Assembly (NCBI GenBank): GCA_017858095.1
Contig: JAFMCB010000001.1
Location: 160,723-224,722 of the forward strand
DNA: 64,000 nt
Reading direction: 5' to 3'
Source: Methylophilaceae bacterium
GTDB taxonomy: Bacteria; Pseudomonadota; Gammaproteobacteria; Burkholderiales; Methylophilaceae
The notes under the pieces: generated by a model
What the model saw: only the letters and a program-made list of their open reading frames with translations
What the model was told of the DNA's origin: nothing
The model's database searches: none
Program-made: the position numbers and the translations under genes
Shown here: positions 26,032 through 35,283 of the stretch, in pieces
How the letters are laid out: each line of letters begins with the position of its first letter
How positions within the stretch are numbered: position 1 is the first letter of the stretch

Positions 26032-26525
26032 TAACGAATTTTTTTAAATATCAACAAAGCGTAAATCATAAAAAATAGGTACCCTAAAAAAGCCATCTGT
26101 GGCAAAGTTACTCCTAGCAGAGTCCAGTCTATTTGAGAACAATCGCCTGTACCTTGAAAAAGTAAATCAAAGGCTTCCGTAAGTGGAAAGTTTTCAAACA
26201 TATAATTTAAATCTATTCCGCATTCTGCAGGAACAGAGATAATCTTTGCTTGAATTAAGATATGACGTCCCGAAAAAATTAATCCAGCTAATGTTGTTAT
26301 GGTAATTATCAAGACATGCAAAAATCTAATTAATTTTTTATTCGGAAGCCAAACAGAAATCAAAAAAATAGAACCCAAAACGATATAAATAATTCGTTGT
26401 GTAATGCATAATGGGCATGGTTCTAACTCATATTTCAATTGAATAACTAATGCAGTCACTATCATGGCAAAACTAAGAATTGTGCCAATTATATTTGCTT
26501 GTTTAAATGTCATTGATTTAATCAT
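26031..26525 (-). CDS. dsbB: Disulfide bond formation protein B
   Basis: DsbB reoxidises DsbA and passes electrons to quinones in the inner membrane. The 164 residues have four helices. The first periplasmic loop carries the redox pair CPLC (Cys37-Cys40) followed by QR, and the second periplasmic loop has the other two essential cysteines (VPAECGID and GTGDCSQIDW). Length is slightly below E. coli DsbB. It is the promoter-proximal gene of the dsbB-to-nagZ run and is transcribed away from xseA across a 53-base gap. Confidence 0.95.
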   Translation of the reverse strand: MIKSMTFKQANIIGTILSFAMIVTALVIQLKYELEPCPLCITQRIIYIVLGSIFLISVWLPNKKLIRFLHVLIITITTLAGLIFSGRHILIQAKIISVPAECGIDLNYMFENFPLTEAFDLLFQGTGDCSQIDWTLLGVTLPQMAFLGYLFFMIYALLIFKKIR

Positions 26526-26578
26526 TTATTTTTAAAGCTTATAATGAAACTATTCATTTTTATAAAAAATAACTTTCT

Positions 26579-27943
26579 TTGAATAATACTACTGATAATA
26601 ACTCATTCGACCAAGACCCCAAAATTTTTTCCGTGAGCGAAATTAATCGAATGGTGAGGGATGTTCTACTTAATAACTTTACTACCATCTGGATCAAGGG
26701 CGAGATCTCTGGCTTTCGACAATTTACGTCAGGACATTGGTATTTTGATTTAAAAGATGCGCAATCTCAAGTAAGTTGCACAATGTGGAGTGGAAAAAAT
26801 AAGCAAATTAATTGGCAGCCCAAAAATGGCGATCTGATTGAGGCGCAATGCCAAGTTGGCTTATGGGAAGCGCAAGGTAAATATCAGCTCAATGTCGAAT
26901 TTTTTCAAAAAGCAGGGCTTGGTGATTTATTCGAAAAATTTAATCAATTAAAGAATAAATTAGATAGTGAAGGTTTATTTTTATCATCGCATAAAAAAAC
27001 TTTACCCAGCTACCCATTAAAAATTGGTGTCATTACATCGCCCGACGCAGCTGCTTTGCAAGATGTTTTGGTGACCATAAAACGAAGAGCAATTTATGCC
27101 TCTATTACTATCTACCCTACTCTTGTTCAGGGAGAAAATGCCTCCAGACAAATTATAAAATCGATACAATTGGCAAACAAAAGAAATGAAGTTGATGTAT
27201 TAATTTTGTGTCGTGGTGGAGGATCGATGGATGATTTATGGGCTTTTAATGATGAAAGTTTGGCGCGAGAAATATATGGCTCTTCATTGCCTATTATTTC
27301 TGGAATTGGGCATGAGACTGACTTCACTATTGCTGATTTTGTATCCGATCATCGAGCCGCTACACCAACTGCAGCTGCAGAAATTTTGACAGAGAATATT
27401 CTTAACCTACCTAATAATCTGAATTATTACCAATCGCAACTCTTGAATATGATTGATGCCAAAATTCAGGGCATGAAACAAAAATTTGATTATCTTGAAA
27501 AAAGGCTATTATCCCCGAACCAAGTAATAAAAATTCAATATGAAAAATTGAAAACTTACAAAAGGCAGCTACAACAATTAATAGAAACCCCATTGGCGAA
27601 ATATGTTAACCAATTGAAATCCATTCAAAGCCACCTTTCAATTAAAAAATATCATCAAGGACTGGATGAAAAAAAACGTTTACTTGAAACATCAGATAAA
27701 AAATTAAAAAAAATTATTATAAATAATCTCAAAAAAAATCGTGAACTGATAACAAATTATCATCAGCGTCTAAATCTATTAAACCCTGACTTAATTCTAG
27801 AAAGAGGTTATTCTATTGTTTATGATAAAAATAAGAATATTTTAAGCAATTCAGCCAATATAAACGTGAATGAAAAAATTGATTTAAAATTTCATCGTGG
27901 ATATGCAGAAGCTAAAATCACCAAAAACTCAAATAAAAAATAA
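26579..27943 (+). CDS. xseA: Exodeoxyribonuclease VII large subunit
   Basis: XseA, with XseB, degrades single-stranded DNA to oligonucleotides. The 454 residues contain an N-terminal OB fold (IWIKGEISGFRQFTSGHWYFDLKD, start IWIKGEISGF), the nuclease domain with GVITSPDAAALQDVL, CRGGGSMDDLWAFNDE and the D/H site GIGHETDFTIADFVSD, then a long coiled-coil C-terminus. The start is a TTG at 26579; an in-frame stop lies just upstream and the next Met falls inside the OB fold. An XseB gene is not present in this window. Confidence 0.94.
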   Translation: MNNTTDNNSFDQDPKIFSVSEINRMVRDVLLNNFTTIWIKGEISGFRQFTSGHWYFDLKDAQSQVSCTMWSGKNKQINWQPKNGDLIEAQCQVGLWEAQGKYQLNVEFFQKAGLGDLFEKFNQLKNKLDSEGLFLSSHKKTLPSYPLKIGVITSPDAAALQDVLVTIKRRAIYASITIYPTLVQGENASRQIIKSIQLANKRNEVDVLILCRGGGSMDDLWAFNDESLAREIYGSSLPIISGIGHETDFTIADFVSDHRAATPTAAAEILTENILNLPNNLNYYQSQLLNMIDAKIQGMKQKFDYLEKRLLSPNQVIKIQYEKLKTYKRQLQQLIETPLAKYVNQLKSIQSHLSIKKYHQGLDEKKRLLETSDKKLKKIIINNLKKNRELITNYHQRLNLLNPDLILERGYSIVYDKNKNILSNSANINVNEKIDLKFHRGYAEAKITKNSNKK

Positions 27944-27948
27944 AATCA

Positions 27949-29829
27949 ATGAAGAAATCAAATCGTCATAACGCTGGAATGTTTGCATTATCAGTTGCTG
28001 CCCTTGGAGTAGTTTTTGGCGATATTGGCACCAGTCCTTTATACGCAATTAAAGAAATATTTTCTATAAGTAATAATATACTTGAGTTAAATGAAGCAAA
28101 TTTATTAGGTATTTTATCGTTAATATTTTGGTCCCTAATTTCAGTCGTTAGTGTCAAATATATAACCTTTATCATGAATGCAAGTAATCATGGTGAGGGC
28201 GGAATAATGGCCTTGCTTGCTTTAGCAATTCGAAAAAATAAAAGTAAAAAAAATAGGTTCCTTATACTTTCTATTGGTATGTTGGGTGCCTGTATGTTTT
28301 ATGCAGATGGCATGATTACGCCAGCCATTTCAGTTATGTCTGCAATTGAGGGAATTGAATTCATAACGCCTGCTTTTCATGATTTTATTATCCCCATTAC
28401 GTTACTAATTATTTTTGGTCTTTTTTGGGCGCAAAGTAAAGGTACTAGTGCGGTAGGGTTTTTGTTTGGTCCCGTTATGCTTTTTTGGTTTTTAGCACTC
28501 GCTTGTTTGGGAATATACAACATTATGCAAGCACCTTTTGTGCTCCATGCGCTTAACCCTTTTTATGCTTACCAATTTTTAACCAACGAGTTTTCTGTTG
28601 CATTTGTTACCCTAGGTGCTGTTGTTTTAGTAGTAACAGGTGCTGAGTCACTCTATGCTGATATGGGTCATTTTGGTCGTAATCCAATAAAAATAACTTG
28701 GTTTAGTTTTGTTTTTCCCTCGCTAACGTTAAACTATTTTGGACAAGGTGCGTTGATTATTAACAATCCAAGTTTTATTAAAAATCCTTTTTATCTAATG
28801 GCTCCCGAGTGGATGATTATTCCATTGGTTATTCTTGCAACATTAGCAACTATTATCGCCTCTCAAGCATGTATTACAGGCGCATTTTCAGTGTCAAGAC
28901 AGGCGCTACAATTAGGATTTATTCCTCGCATGCGTGTTGACCATACCTCTGAAAATCAAGAGGGGCAAATTTATTTACCACGAGTCAATTGGATTTTAAT
29001 GATTGGAGTTATGGCGGTTGTGCTCATTTTCCAAAGCTCAAGTGCACTAGCGGGAGCCTATGGCGTCGCTATCACAATCGATTTTGTTATTACAACCATA
29101 CTAGCAAGTTTTGTATTTACTCAAATTTGGCGTTGGCATTGGATTAAAACACTGGCCGTGGTAATGCTATTTTTAATTGTTGATTTAATTTTCTTTGGGG
29201 CAAATATAATCAAGATTTTTGATGGGGGATGGTTCCCTGTTCTTATTGGCCTAATCTTGATTTTCTTAATGTCTACTTGGAAAAAAGGTCGGTCATTACT
29301 GTTCTACAAATTAAAAGATGAGTCGATGTCTATTGATGTTTTTCTGAAGTCCATGAAAACACAATTAAAAAATCGTGTTAAAGGTACCGCAGTATTCTTA
29401 ACGCCAAATCCTGAAGGAGTGCCACATTCCTTACTTCATAATCTTAAACATAATAAAATAGTGCATAAAAATGTTGTCTTATTGTCTATACGTTTCAAAA
29501 ATTATCCGCATGCCACCAATCAAAATTTCATTGAGTTTGAAAAACTGCCAAATAATTTCTTTAAAGTTATACTTAACTATGGGTTTAAGGATGAAACGCG
29601 AGTGCCAAGGGATTTAAAACGATGTGAGAAATATGGACTTAAGTTGGACCCGATGGATACATCGTATTTTATTGGAAAAGAATCCTTAATACCTCAACCA
29701 TCGAGCCAAATGTTTTTCTTACGCAAAAAAATATTTATTACGCTCTTTAGAAGCGCCGAAAATATTACAAACCAATTTTATTTACCTGCAAACAGAGTGG
29801 TGGAACTTGGTAGTCAAGTTTTGTTCTAA
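27949..29829 (+). CDS. kup: Low-affinity potassium transport system protein Kup
   Basis: Kup is a proton-coupled K+ importer of the KUP/HAK/KT family. The 626 residues begin with the family hallmark GVVFGDIGTSPLYAIKE. About twelve helices follow with NASNHGEGGIMALLALA, FYADGMITPAISVMSA and VTGAESLYADMGHFG, and then a cytoplasmic C-terminal domain (about 450-626). Length is normal. It begins 5 bases after xseA, so it may share that transcript. Confidence 0.96.
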   Translation: MKKSNRHNAGMFALSVAALGVVFGDIGTSPLYAIKEIFSISNNILELNEANLLGILSLIFWSLISVVSVKYITFIMNASNHGEGGIMALLALAIRKNKSKKNRFLILSIGMLGACMFYADGMITPAISVMSAIEGIEFITPAFHDFIIPITLLIIFGLFWAQSKGTSAVGFLFGPVMLFWFLALACLGIYNIMQAPFVLHALNPFYAYQFLTNEFSVAFVTLGAVVLVVTGAESLYADMGHFGRNPIKITWFSFVFPSLTLNYFGQGALIINNPSFIKNPFYLMAPEWMIIPLVILATLATIIASQACITGAFSVSRQALQLGFIPRMRVDHTSENQEGQIYLPRVNWILMIGVMAVVLIFQSSSALAGAYGVAITIDFVITTILASFVFTQIWRWHWIKTLAVVMLFLIVDLIFFGANIIKIFDGGWFPVLIGLILIFLMSTWKKGRSLLFYKLKDESMSIDVFLKSMKTQLKNRVKGTAVFLTPNPEGVPHSLLHNLKHNKIVHKNVVLLSIRFKNYPHATNQNFIEFEKLPNNFFKVILNYGFKDETRVPRDLKRCEKYGLKLDPMDTSYFIGKESLIPQPSSQMFFLRKKIFITLFRSAENITNQFYLPANRVVELGSQVLF

Positions 29830-29853
29830 ACAATTTAATTAAAACTATTCGTT

Positions 29854-30684
29854 ATGATTCGATATATTGTAATCTTAGTTTTTCTCTTATCCGGTTGTGC
29901 ATCGACAACCTTAAAGACTGATTCAGAAGTTGATAGAAATCAATTCTTATTATTACCCAATTACATGGCACTTAGTATGGCGGAAGATGCCTATCGTCAA
30001 GAAATTAAAAATGCTGAGGATAATAATGATCTCAATGTAAATGAGGAGCAAGTATTAAGAATAAAAAAAATTGCCTTTCGCTTAATTGATCAAGTTCACG
30101 TCTTTCGCGATGATGCCAGTGATTGGAATTGGGAAGTTAATGTTCAAAAAAGTGAAGAAGTAAATGCTTATTGCATGCCAGGTGGAAAAATTATGGTCTA
30201 CAGTGGCATCATAGAAAAAACTGATGCAACTGATGACGAACTGGCGGCTATGATTGGCCATGAGATTGCGCACGCATTAAGAGAGCATGGCCGGGAAAGA
30301 ATGTCGACTGCATTTGTTCAGCAAGTTGGTTTAATAGGCTTTGCTGCTTACTTATCTGGTAAAGATGGAAACCGGTTAAGCAAAGAAGTTGCTCTCCAAG
30401 CAGCCGCTCTAGGTGCTACATTATTTTTTGCTTTACCAAATAGTCGAGAACAAGAGAGAGAAGCGGACAAAATTGGATTAGAATTAGCTGCCAGAGCTGG
30501 CTATAATCCAATGGCGGCTGTAAGTTTATGGCGTAAAATGGATGCACTATCTGATGCAAAAATACCTGAATTTTTGAGCACACATCCCTCAAATGAAAAT
30601 CGTATTGAGGATATTGCTAAGGATGCTCGAAAAATAAATTATTTATATATTGAAAATAAAAAAACTAATCAAATTACCAAGTAA
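29854..30684 (+). CDS. M48-family metalloprotease lipoprotein (LoiP/BepA-like)
   Basis: This is a periplasmic, probably outer-membrane-anchored zinc protease of 276 residues. A lipoprotein signal (IVILVFLLSGC, lipid Cys15) precedes an M48 peptidase domain. The zinc site is HEIAH at 136-140, with the third ligand in the downstream SREQEREADKIG segment. There is no TPR extension, so it resembles E. coli LoiP (YggG) more than BepA. These proteases process outer-membrane proteins under stress. Confidence 0.92.
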   Translation: MIRYIVILVFLLSGCASTTLKTDSEVDRNQFLLLPNYMALSMAEDAYRQEIKNAEDNNDLNVNEEQVLRIKKIAFRLIDQVHVFRDDASDWNWEVNVQKSEEVNAYCMPGGKIMVYSGIIEKTDATDDELAAMIGHEIAHALREHGRERMSTAFVQQVGLIGFAAYLSGKDGNRLSKEVALQAAALGATLFFALPNSREQEREADKIGLELAARAGYNPMAAVSLWRKMDALSDAKIPEFLSTHPSNENRIEDIAKDARKINYLYIENKKTNQITK

Positions 30685-30743
30685 AAACCATTCGCTAAAG
30701 TAAGGTAAAATATGCCTTTATTAATTTTTATGAATACTTAACT

Positions 30744-31571
30744 ATGTCAAATATACAATCAATAATCGATGCGGCTTTTGAAAAAAGAATTGAAATTACC
30801 CCTGAAAATGTCAGTACTGAAATCAAAGATGCTATTAATCAAACTTTAGAAGGTTTAAATCAAGGTAAATTAAGGGTGGCCTCACGTATTGGTAATTCAC
30901 AAGAATGGGAAACACATCAATGGATTAAAAAAGCGGTCTTATTATCTTTTCGGATTGATAATAATAAACTTTTAGATAATGGTTTCACTAAGTATTTTGA
31001 CAAAGTACCATCAAAATTTGCTAACTATAATGAAGACAATTTCAAAACTGGTGGCTTTCGAGTCGTTCCTAATGCTATCGCAAGACATGGAAGCTTTATA
31101 GGAAAAAATGTTGTTTTGATGCCTTCATACGTCAATATTGGTGCTTATGTCGATGAGGGAACCATGGTTGATACTTGGGCAACCGTTGGTTCATGTGCGC
31201 AAATTGGAAAGAATGTGCACTTATCTGGTGGGGTTGGTATTGGGGGAGTTTTAGAGCCTGTTCAAGCTGGTCCAACAATAATCGGAGATAATTGTTTTAT
31301 TGGTGCCAGATCTGAAGTTGTTGAAGGTGTGGTGGTTGAGGACAATGTGGTAATTTCAATGGGCGTCTATATTGGCCAATCTACAAAGATTTTTGACCGA
31401 GAAACTGGAAAAATTAGTTTTGGTAGAATTCCGAAAGGGTCAGTTGTGGTTTCAGGTAACCTTCCTTCAAAAGATGGGACCTACTCTCTCTATTGCGCCG
31501 TAATTGTAAAAAAAGTAGATGAAAAAACATTAAGTAAAGTAGGTATAAATGAATTACTAAGAGGTATTTAA
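30744..31571 (+). CDS. dapD: Tetrahydrodipicolinate N-succinyltransferase
   Basis: DapD uses succinyl-CoA to succinylate tetrahydrodipicolinate in the DAP/lysine branch that also feeds peptidoglycan. The 275 residues have the alpha-helical N-terminal domain and a left-handed beta-helix of hexapeptide repeats (for example [21 protein letters not shown], given from VVLMPS). The sequence [18 protein letters not shown] and [19 protein letters not shown] are typical. It is followed by an ArsC-like gene and dapE, an arrangement shared by many beta- and gammaproteobacteria. Confidence 0.96.
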   Translation: MSNIQSIIDAAFEKRIEITPENVSTEIKDAINQTLEGLNQGKLRVASRIGNSQEWETHQWIKKAVLLSFRIDNNKLLDNGFTKYFDKVPSKFANYNEDNFKTGGFRVVPNAIARHGSFIGKNVVLMPSYVNIGAYVDEGTMVDTWATVGSCAQIGKNVHLSGGVGIGGVLEPVQAGPTIIGDNCFIGARSEVVEGVVVEDNVVISMGVYIGQSTKIFDRETGKISFGRIPKGSVVVSGNLPSKDGTYSLYCAVIVKKVDEKTLSKVGINELLRGI

Positions 31572-31933
31572 TGCTAAATGTTTATGGAATAAAAAATTGC
31601 AGCACAGTAAGAAAAAGTCTTAATTGGTTAGATGAGCATAGTATTGATTTTGTATTCTTTGATGTAAAAAAAAATACTTTAAATGCCAAATTGATAGATC
31701 AATGGGCCAAAAATATCCCGACCCCTTATACGTGGGAAAATTTATTAAATAAAAGTGGGATAACTTGGCGGCAGTTGAGTGATGATGATAAAAATTCTGC
31801 TCATGAACTAAATGGTGCTATCGAGCTTATTATAAAAAAACCTAGTGTTATGAAAAGACCGTTAATAACAAAAAATGATTTAATCTTAACGCTTGGTTAT
31901 GATGAAAATTTATTTCAAAAAATATATTTATGA
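31571..31933 (+). CDS. ArsC-family (YffB/Spx-like) reductase
   Basis: This 120-residue thioredoxin-fold protein resembles E. coli YffB. The N-terminal active-site region is [20 protein letters not shown], with a single Cys10 in place of the thioredoxin CXXC. The later WRQLSDDDK and KRPLI segments match the ArsC family. YffB-like proteins are proposed glutathione-dependent thiol reductases, not arsenate reductases. It sits between dapD and dapE, overlapping both, which is a conserved position of unknown meaning. Confidence 0.88.
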   Translation: MLNVYGIKNCSTVRKSLNWLDEHSIDFVFFDVKKNTLNAKLIDQWAKNIPTPYTWENLLNKSGITWRQLSDDDKNSAHELNGAIELIIKKPSVMKRPLITKNDLILTLGYDENLFQKIYL

Positions 31934-33063
31934 GTAAAACTTTAGCTCTAGCAAAAGCGTTAATTGAAAGAAAATCTATCACGCCGAGTGATGATGGTTG
32001 CCAAGCTATACTCGTTGATCGTCTTAAGCCACTTGGGTTTAATATTGAAACCATTCATCAAAATGGGGTAACAAATTTTTATGCGCGAAAAGGCAGCGCA
32101 AGTCCTCTCCTGGTTTTTGCTGGGCACACCGATGTAGTTCCACCAGGACCAATTGATTTATGGGATAGTGACCCTTTTATTCCAACTGAGAAAGAAGGTA
32201 AATTATTTGGGCGAGGTGCAGCAGACATGAAAACTTCCTTGGCTGCATTTATAACGAGTATTGAAGACTTTCTTGAGCAACATCCTAATCATCAAGGTTC
32301 AATTGGTCTCCTTATTACTTCAGATGAAGAGGGGGTTGCGACAGATGGAACTGTCAGGCTGGTTGAAATGTTAAAAAAAAGAAATGAAACCATAGATTAT
32401 TGTATTGTTGGAGAACCTACTTCAAATCAAAATTTTGGTGATACTGTAAAAAATGGTCGCCGTGGTTCATTATCCGCAAAGCTTATTGTCAAAGGTATTC
32501 AGGGTCATATTGCTTATCCTGAAAAAATTAAGAACCCCATTCATGAGATAGCGCCAGCAATAGATGCGCTTGTCAAAACAACATGGGACAATGGTAACGA
32601 ATATTTTCCTCAAACCTCTTGGCAAATTTCAAATATTAATGCAGGTACGGGTGCCACTAATGTAGTACCTGGTCATGTGGAAGTCTTGTTTAATTTTAGA
32701 TATTCAACATCCAATTCTGCAGACGATCTTAAGGTAAAAGTAGAAAATATTTTAAATGAGTATCATCTTGATTTTTCAATTGATTGGTCACATTCTGGAA
32801 AACCATACTTAACAAAAAAAGGTTATTTAGTTGATGTACTTAATGATTCTATTAATGAAATTATTGGTATATCTCCAGATATTTCTACAACTGGAGGAAC
32901 CTCTGATGGGCGATTTATTGCAGACATTTGTAATCAAGTGGTTGAGTTTGGTCCTTTAAATGAATCAATTCATAAAATCAATGAACATGTATTTTTAGAG
33001 CATATTGATTTATTAAAAAATATTTATCAACGTGCACTTGAAAAAATATTAATCAAAATTTAA
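31930..33063 (+). CDS. dapE: Succinyl-diaminopimelate desuccinylase
   Basis: DapE hydrolyses N-succinyl-LL-diaminopimelate to LL-DAP and succinate with two zinc ions. The 377 residues contain the metal ligands in FAGHTDVVPPG and GRGAADMKTSLAAF, the catalytic glutamates in TSDEEG, and GEPTS with the dimerisation domain following. Two later motifs are GTGATNVVPGHVEV and TGGTSDGRF. It ends in a four-base stop-to-stop overlap with the convergent rluB. Confidence 0.96.
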   Translation: MSKTLALAKALIERKSITPSDDGCQAILVDRLKPLGFNIETIHQNGVTNFYARKGSASPLLVFAGHTDVVPPGPIDLWDSDPFIPTEKEGKLFGRGAADMKTSLAAFITSIEDFLEQHPNHQGSIGLLITSDEEGVATDGTVRLVEMLKKRNETIDYCIVGEPTSNQNFGDTVKNGRRGSLSAKLIVKGIQGHIAYPEKIKNPIHEIAPAIDALVKTTWDNGNEYFPQTSWQISNINAGTGATNVVPGHVEVLFNFRYSTSNSADDLKVKVENILNEYHLDFSIDWSHSGKPYLTKKGYLVDVLNDSINEIIGISPDISTTGGTSDGRFIADICNQVVEFGPLNESIHKINEHVFLEHIDLLKNIYQRALEKILIKI

Positions 33064-33905
33064 TTCTTATTCTTTCGCGTATTTTTTATCTGAGGAATTT
33101 TGAATGCTGAAGCGTCTATCTGATTTTCTTCTAATATTTTTATAACTTGCTTCTGAGCAAGCTCTTCGTGCATACCCCTTTTTAAATAAGTTGGCAGTTT
33201 TATCTCACCAAATCGAATTCGAATCAAACGGCTCACGGTTAAATCTAAATATTCAAAAATGCGCCTAACCTCTCGATTTCTCCCTTCTTTAAGAGTGACT
33301 TTATACCACTTATTTGCCCCCTCACCCCCTTCATATTGAATAGAATCAAATTTTGCCGGCCCATCATCCAATTCAATTCCTGTTTTTAATAAATGCAACT
33401 GATCATCATTTAATGCACCTAAAATTCTTACGGAATATTCACGGACTACTTCAAACTTTGGATGCATTAACCGATTAGCCAATTCACCTGAAGAGGTGAA
33501 AATCAGCAACCCCGATGTATTAAAATCTAAGCGTCCAATTGCTATCCATTTTGCCTGCTTAATCTTAGGTAAATTTTTATAAACTGTTGGCCTGCCTTTT
33601 GGATCATTTTGAGTGACTAGCTCTCCTTCAGGCTTGTGATAAATGAGTATTCGAGGTAACACTGCTAAATTGTTTAAAAAAACTGGCTTGCCATTAAAAA
33701 TAATACGGTCTCTAGAGTTAACTAATTGGCCTAATACAGCAAGTTGATTATTCACATAAATTTTTTTTTCAATAATTGCTTTTTCGATTTCACGTCTTGA
33801 CCCAAAGCCGCCTTGCGCTAAAAATTTATGAATCCGCGTATTTTCATCTGAATTAAATATTTCTTTTTTTTGATCAGATCTGAGTCTATTTCTTCTTTCA
33901 CTCAT
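33060..33905 (-). CDS. rluB: 23S rRNA pseudouridine(2605) synthase
   Basis: RluB converts U2605 of 23S rRNA to pseudouridine. The 281 residues have an N-terminal S4 RNA-binding domain (IHKFLAQGGFGSRREIEKAI) followed by the RsuA-type catalytic core. The catalytic aspartate lies in AIGRLDFNTSGLLIFT, and the family's ending motif is KEGRNREVRRIFE. The basic C-terminal tail (NTRKNKN) is usual. It follows scpB with an 8-base overlap, the conserved scpAB-rluB order. Confidence 0.93.
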   Translation of the reverse strand: MSERRNRLRSDQKKEIFNSDENTRIHKFLAQGGFGSRREIEKAIIEKKIYVNNQLAVLGQLVNSRDRIIFNGKPVFLNNLAVLPRILIYHKPEGELVTQNDPKGRPTVYKNLPKIKQAKWIAIGRLDFNTSGLLIFTSSGELANRLMHPKFEVVREYSVRILGALNDDQLHLLKTGIELDDGPAKFDSIQYEGGEGANKWYKVTLKEGRNREVRRIFEYLDLTVSRLIRIRFGEIKLPTYLKRGMHEELAQKQVIKILEENQIDASAFKIPQIKNTRKNKN

Positions 33906-34485
33906 TTAAATCGTTTATCGTTGAAGGATCTTTTTCTTGGTTGGCTGAAATTAATTCAGACTCTAAACCAATAGTATTAATATCAGGTAATTGCGATAAC
34001 GAAGTCAAACTAAAGTCATCAAGAAAGAATTTTGTTGTGCCATACAATGCGGGTCGGCCAGGAACCTCTTTGTAACCTATGATTTCTATCCACTCTCGTT
34101 CTACTAATTGTCGAATAGCATTTGGATTCAGTGAGACGCCGCGAATTTTTTCTATGTCACCACGTGTGACTGGTTGTCGATAAGCAATAATTGCCAAAAC
34201 CTCCATAACTACTCTTGAATATTTTACCAATCGATCAGGATTTAAACGTGTTAAATTCTCTGAAAATTTTACTTTTGCTTCAAAACGGTAGCCCGTTGCA
34301 ACTTGAACCAGGTCCATGCTTTTATCCTGCCAATCAATTTTTATTTCATCCAAAAGCATACGTATTGTGGAGCGCTCAATTTTTTCCATAAATAATTTTT
34401 GCAAATCTTCAATCGACAGGGGTTTGCCAGCCGTCAAGAGAGCCACCTCGATAATATCTTTTAATTTCTTTGATTGTTGTTCCAT
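33898..34485 (-). CDS. scpB: Segregation and condensation protein B
   Basis: ScpB is a winged-helix partner of ScpA in the SMC-ScpAB condensin complex. The 195 residues contain two winged-helix domains, with the family motif IIAYRQPVTRGDIEKIRGV followed by LVEREWIEIIGYKEVPGRPALYGTT (from LVEREWIEIIG). It starts immediately after the scpA stop. Presence of ScpAB implies an SMC-type rather than MukBEF condensin, consistent with Betaproteobacteria. Confidence 0.95.
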   Translation of the reverse strand: MEQQSKKLKDIIEVALLTAGKPLSIEDLQKLFMEKIERSTIRMLLDEIKIDWQDKSMDLVQVATGYRFEAKVKFSENLTRLNPDRLVKYSRVVMEVLAIIAYRQPVTRGDIEKIRGVSLNPNAIRQLVEREWIEIIGYKEVPGRPALYGTTKFFLDDFSLTSLSQLPDINTIGLESELISANQEKDPSTINDLNE

Positions 34486-35283
34486 CTATACTTCAGCTCG
34501 TTTTAAATATATTGGAGAGCACGGTGCTTGTTGATTTATTTTTATCATGCGCTCTTTACATAACTCAAGTATCGCCAAAAAACAGACAACTAACTTTGCC
34601 ATCGGATCATTTTTTGGATCAAAAAGTGATGAAAACTCAATTAAATCTTGCTCAGATATTTTTTTTAAAATCATGCTCATATGCTCTCTTACTGACAATT
34701 CCGAGCGTTCTATTTTATGCGACTCAAATTGTTGGGCACGCTTTAAAACATTTTTCCAAGCTTCGAAGATTTCATCGATATTTACTTCCGGAGGATTGAC
34801 CTCAATAATTTTTTCAAAATATGCTTGCGCCACCATACGGTCTCTACCAACCTGAGGTATATCATTTAACTCAACTGCAGCCGTTTTCATTAATTCATAC
34901 TCAATTAATTTTTTTACAAGCTCTGCTCTTGGATCTAACTCATCATCATCTTCGTTGATGGGTGATGGTAAGAGCATTCTTGATTTTATTTCAATTAACA
35001 TTGCCGACATAAGAAGATAATCGCCGGCCAACTCTAATTTAATTTGCTTCATCCTCTCAACATACTCAATGTATTGGGAAGTCAAAGCTGTCATAGGAAT
35101 GTCTAAAATATCGATATTATTTTTTCGAATTAAATACAATAAAAGATCTAATGGGCCTTGAAATGAATCAAGGTAAACCTCTAATGCATCAGGTGGTATG
35201 TAAAGGTCTTGCGGTAATTGTGCAATAGACTCACCATAAACTTGAGCATTTTTCTTACTCTCAAAATTAATTTGCTCGCTCAT
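34486..35283 (-). CDS. scpA: Segregation and condensation protein A
   Basis: ScpA is the kleisin subunit that bridges SMC heads. The 265 residues show the N-terminal kleisin motif LDSFQGPLDLLLYLIRKNNIDILDIPM (start FQGPLDLLLYLIRK), the central YLLMSAMLIEIKSRMLLP and a C-terminal winged helix with VVCFLAILELCKERMIKI (the final domain). It overlaps the trpS stop by 4 bases, so it is co-transcribed with trpS and scpB. Confidence 0.95.
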   Translation of the reverse strand: MSEQINFESKKNAQVYGESIAQLPQDLYIPPDALEVYLDSFQGPLDLLLYLIRKNNIDILDIPMTALTSQYIEYVERMKQIKLELAGDYLLMSAMLIEIKSRMLLPSPINEDDDELDPRAELVKKLIEYELMKTAAVELNDIPQVGRDRMVAQAYFEKIIEVNPPEVNIDEIFEAWKNVLKRAQQFESHKIERSELSVREHMSMILKKISEQDLIEFSSLFDPKNDPMAKLVVCFLAILELCKERMIKINQQAPCSPIYLKRAEV

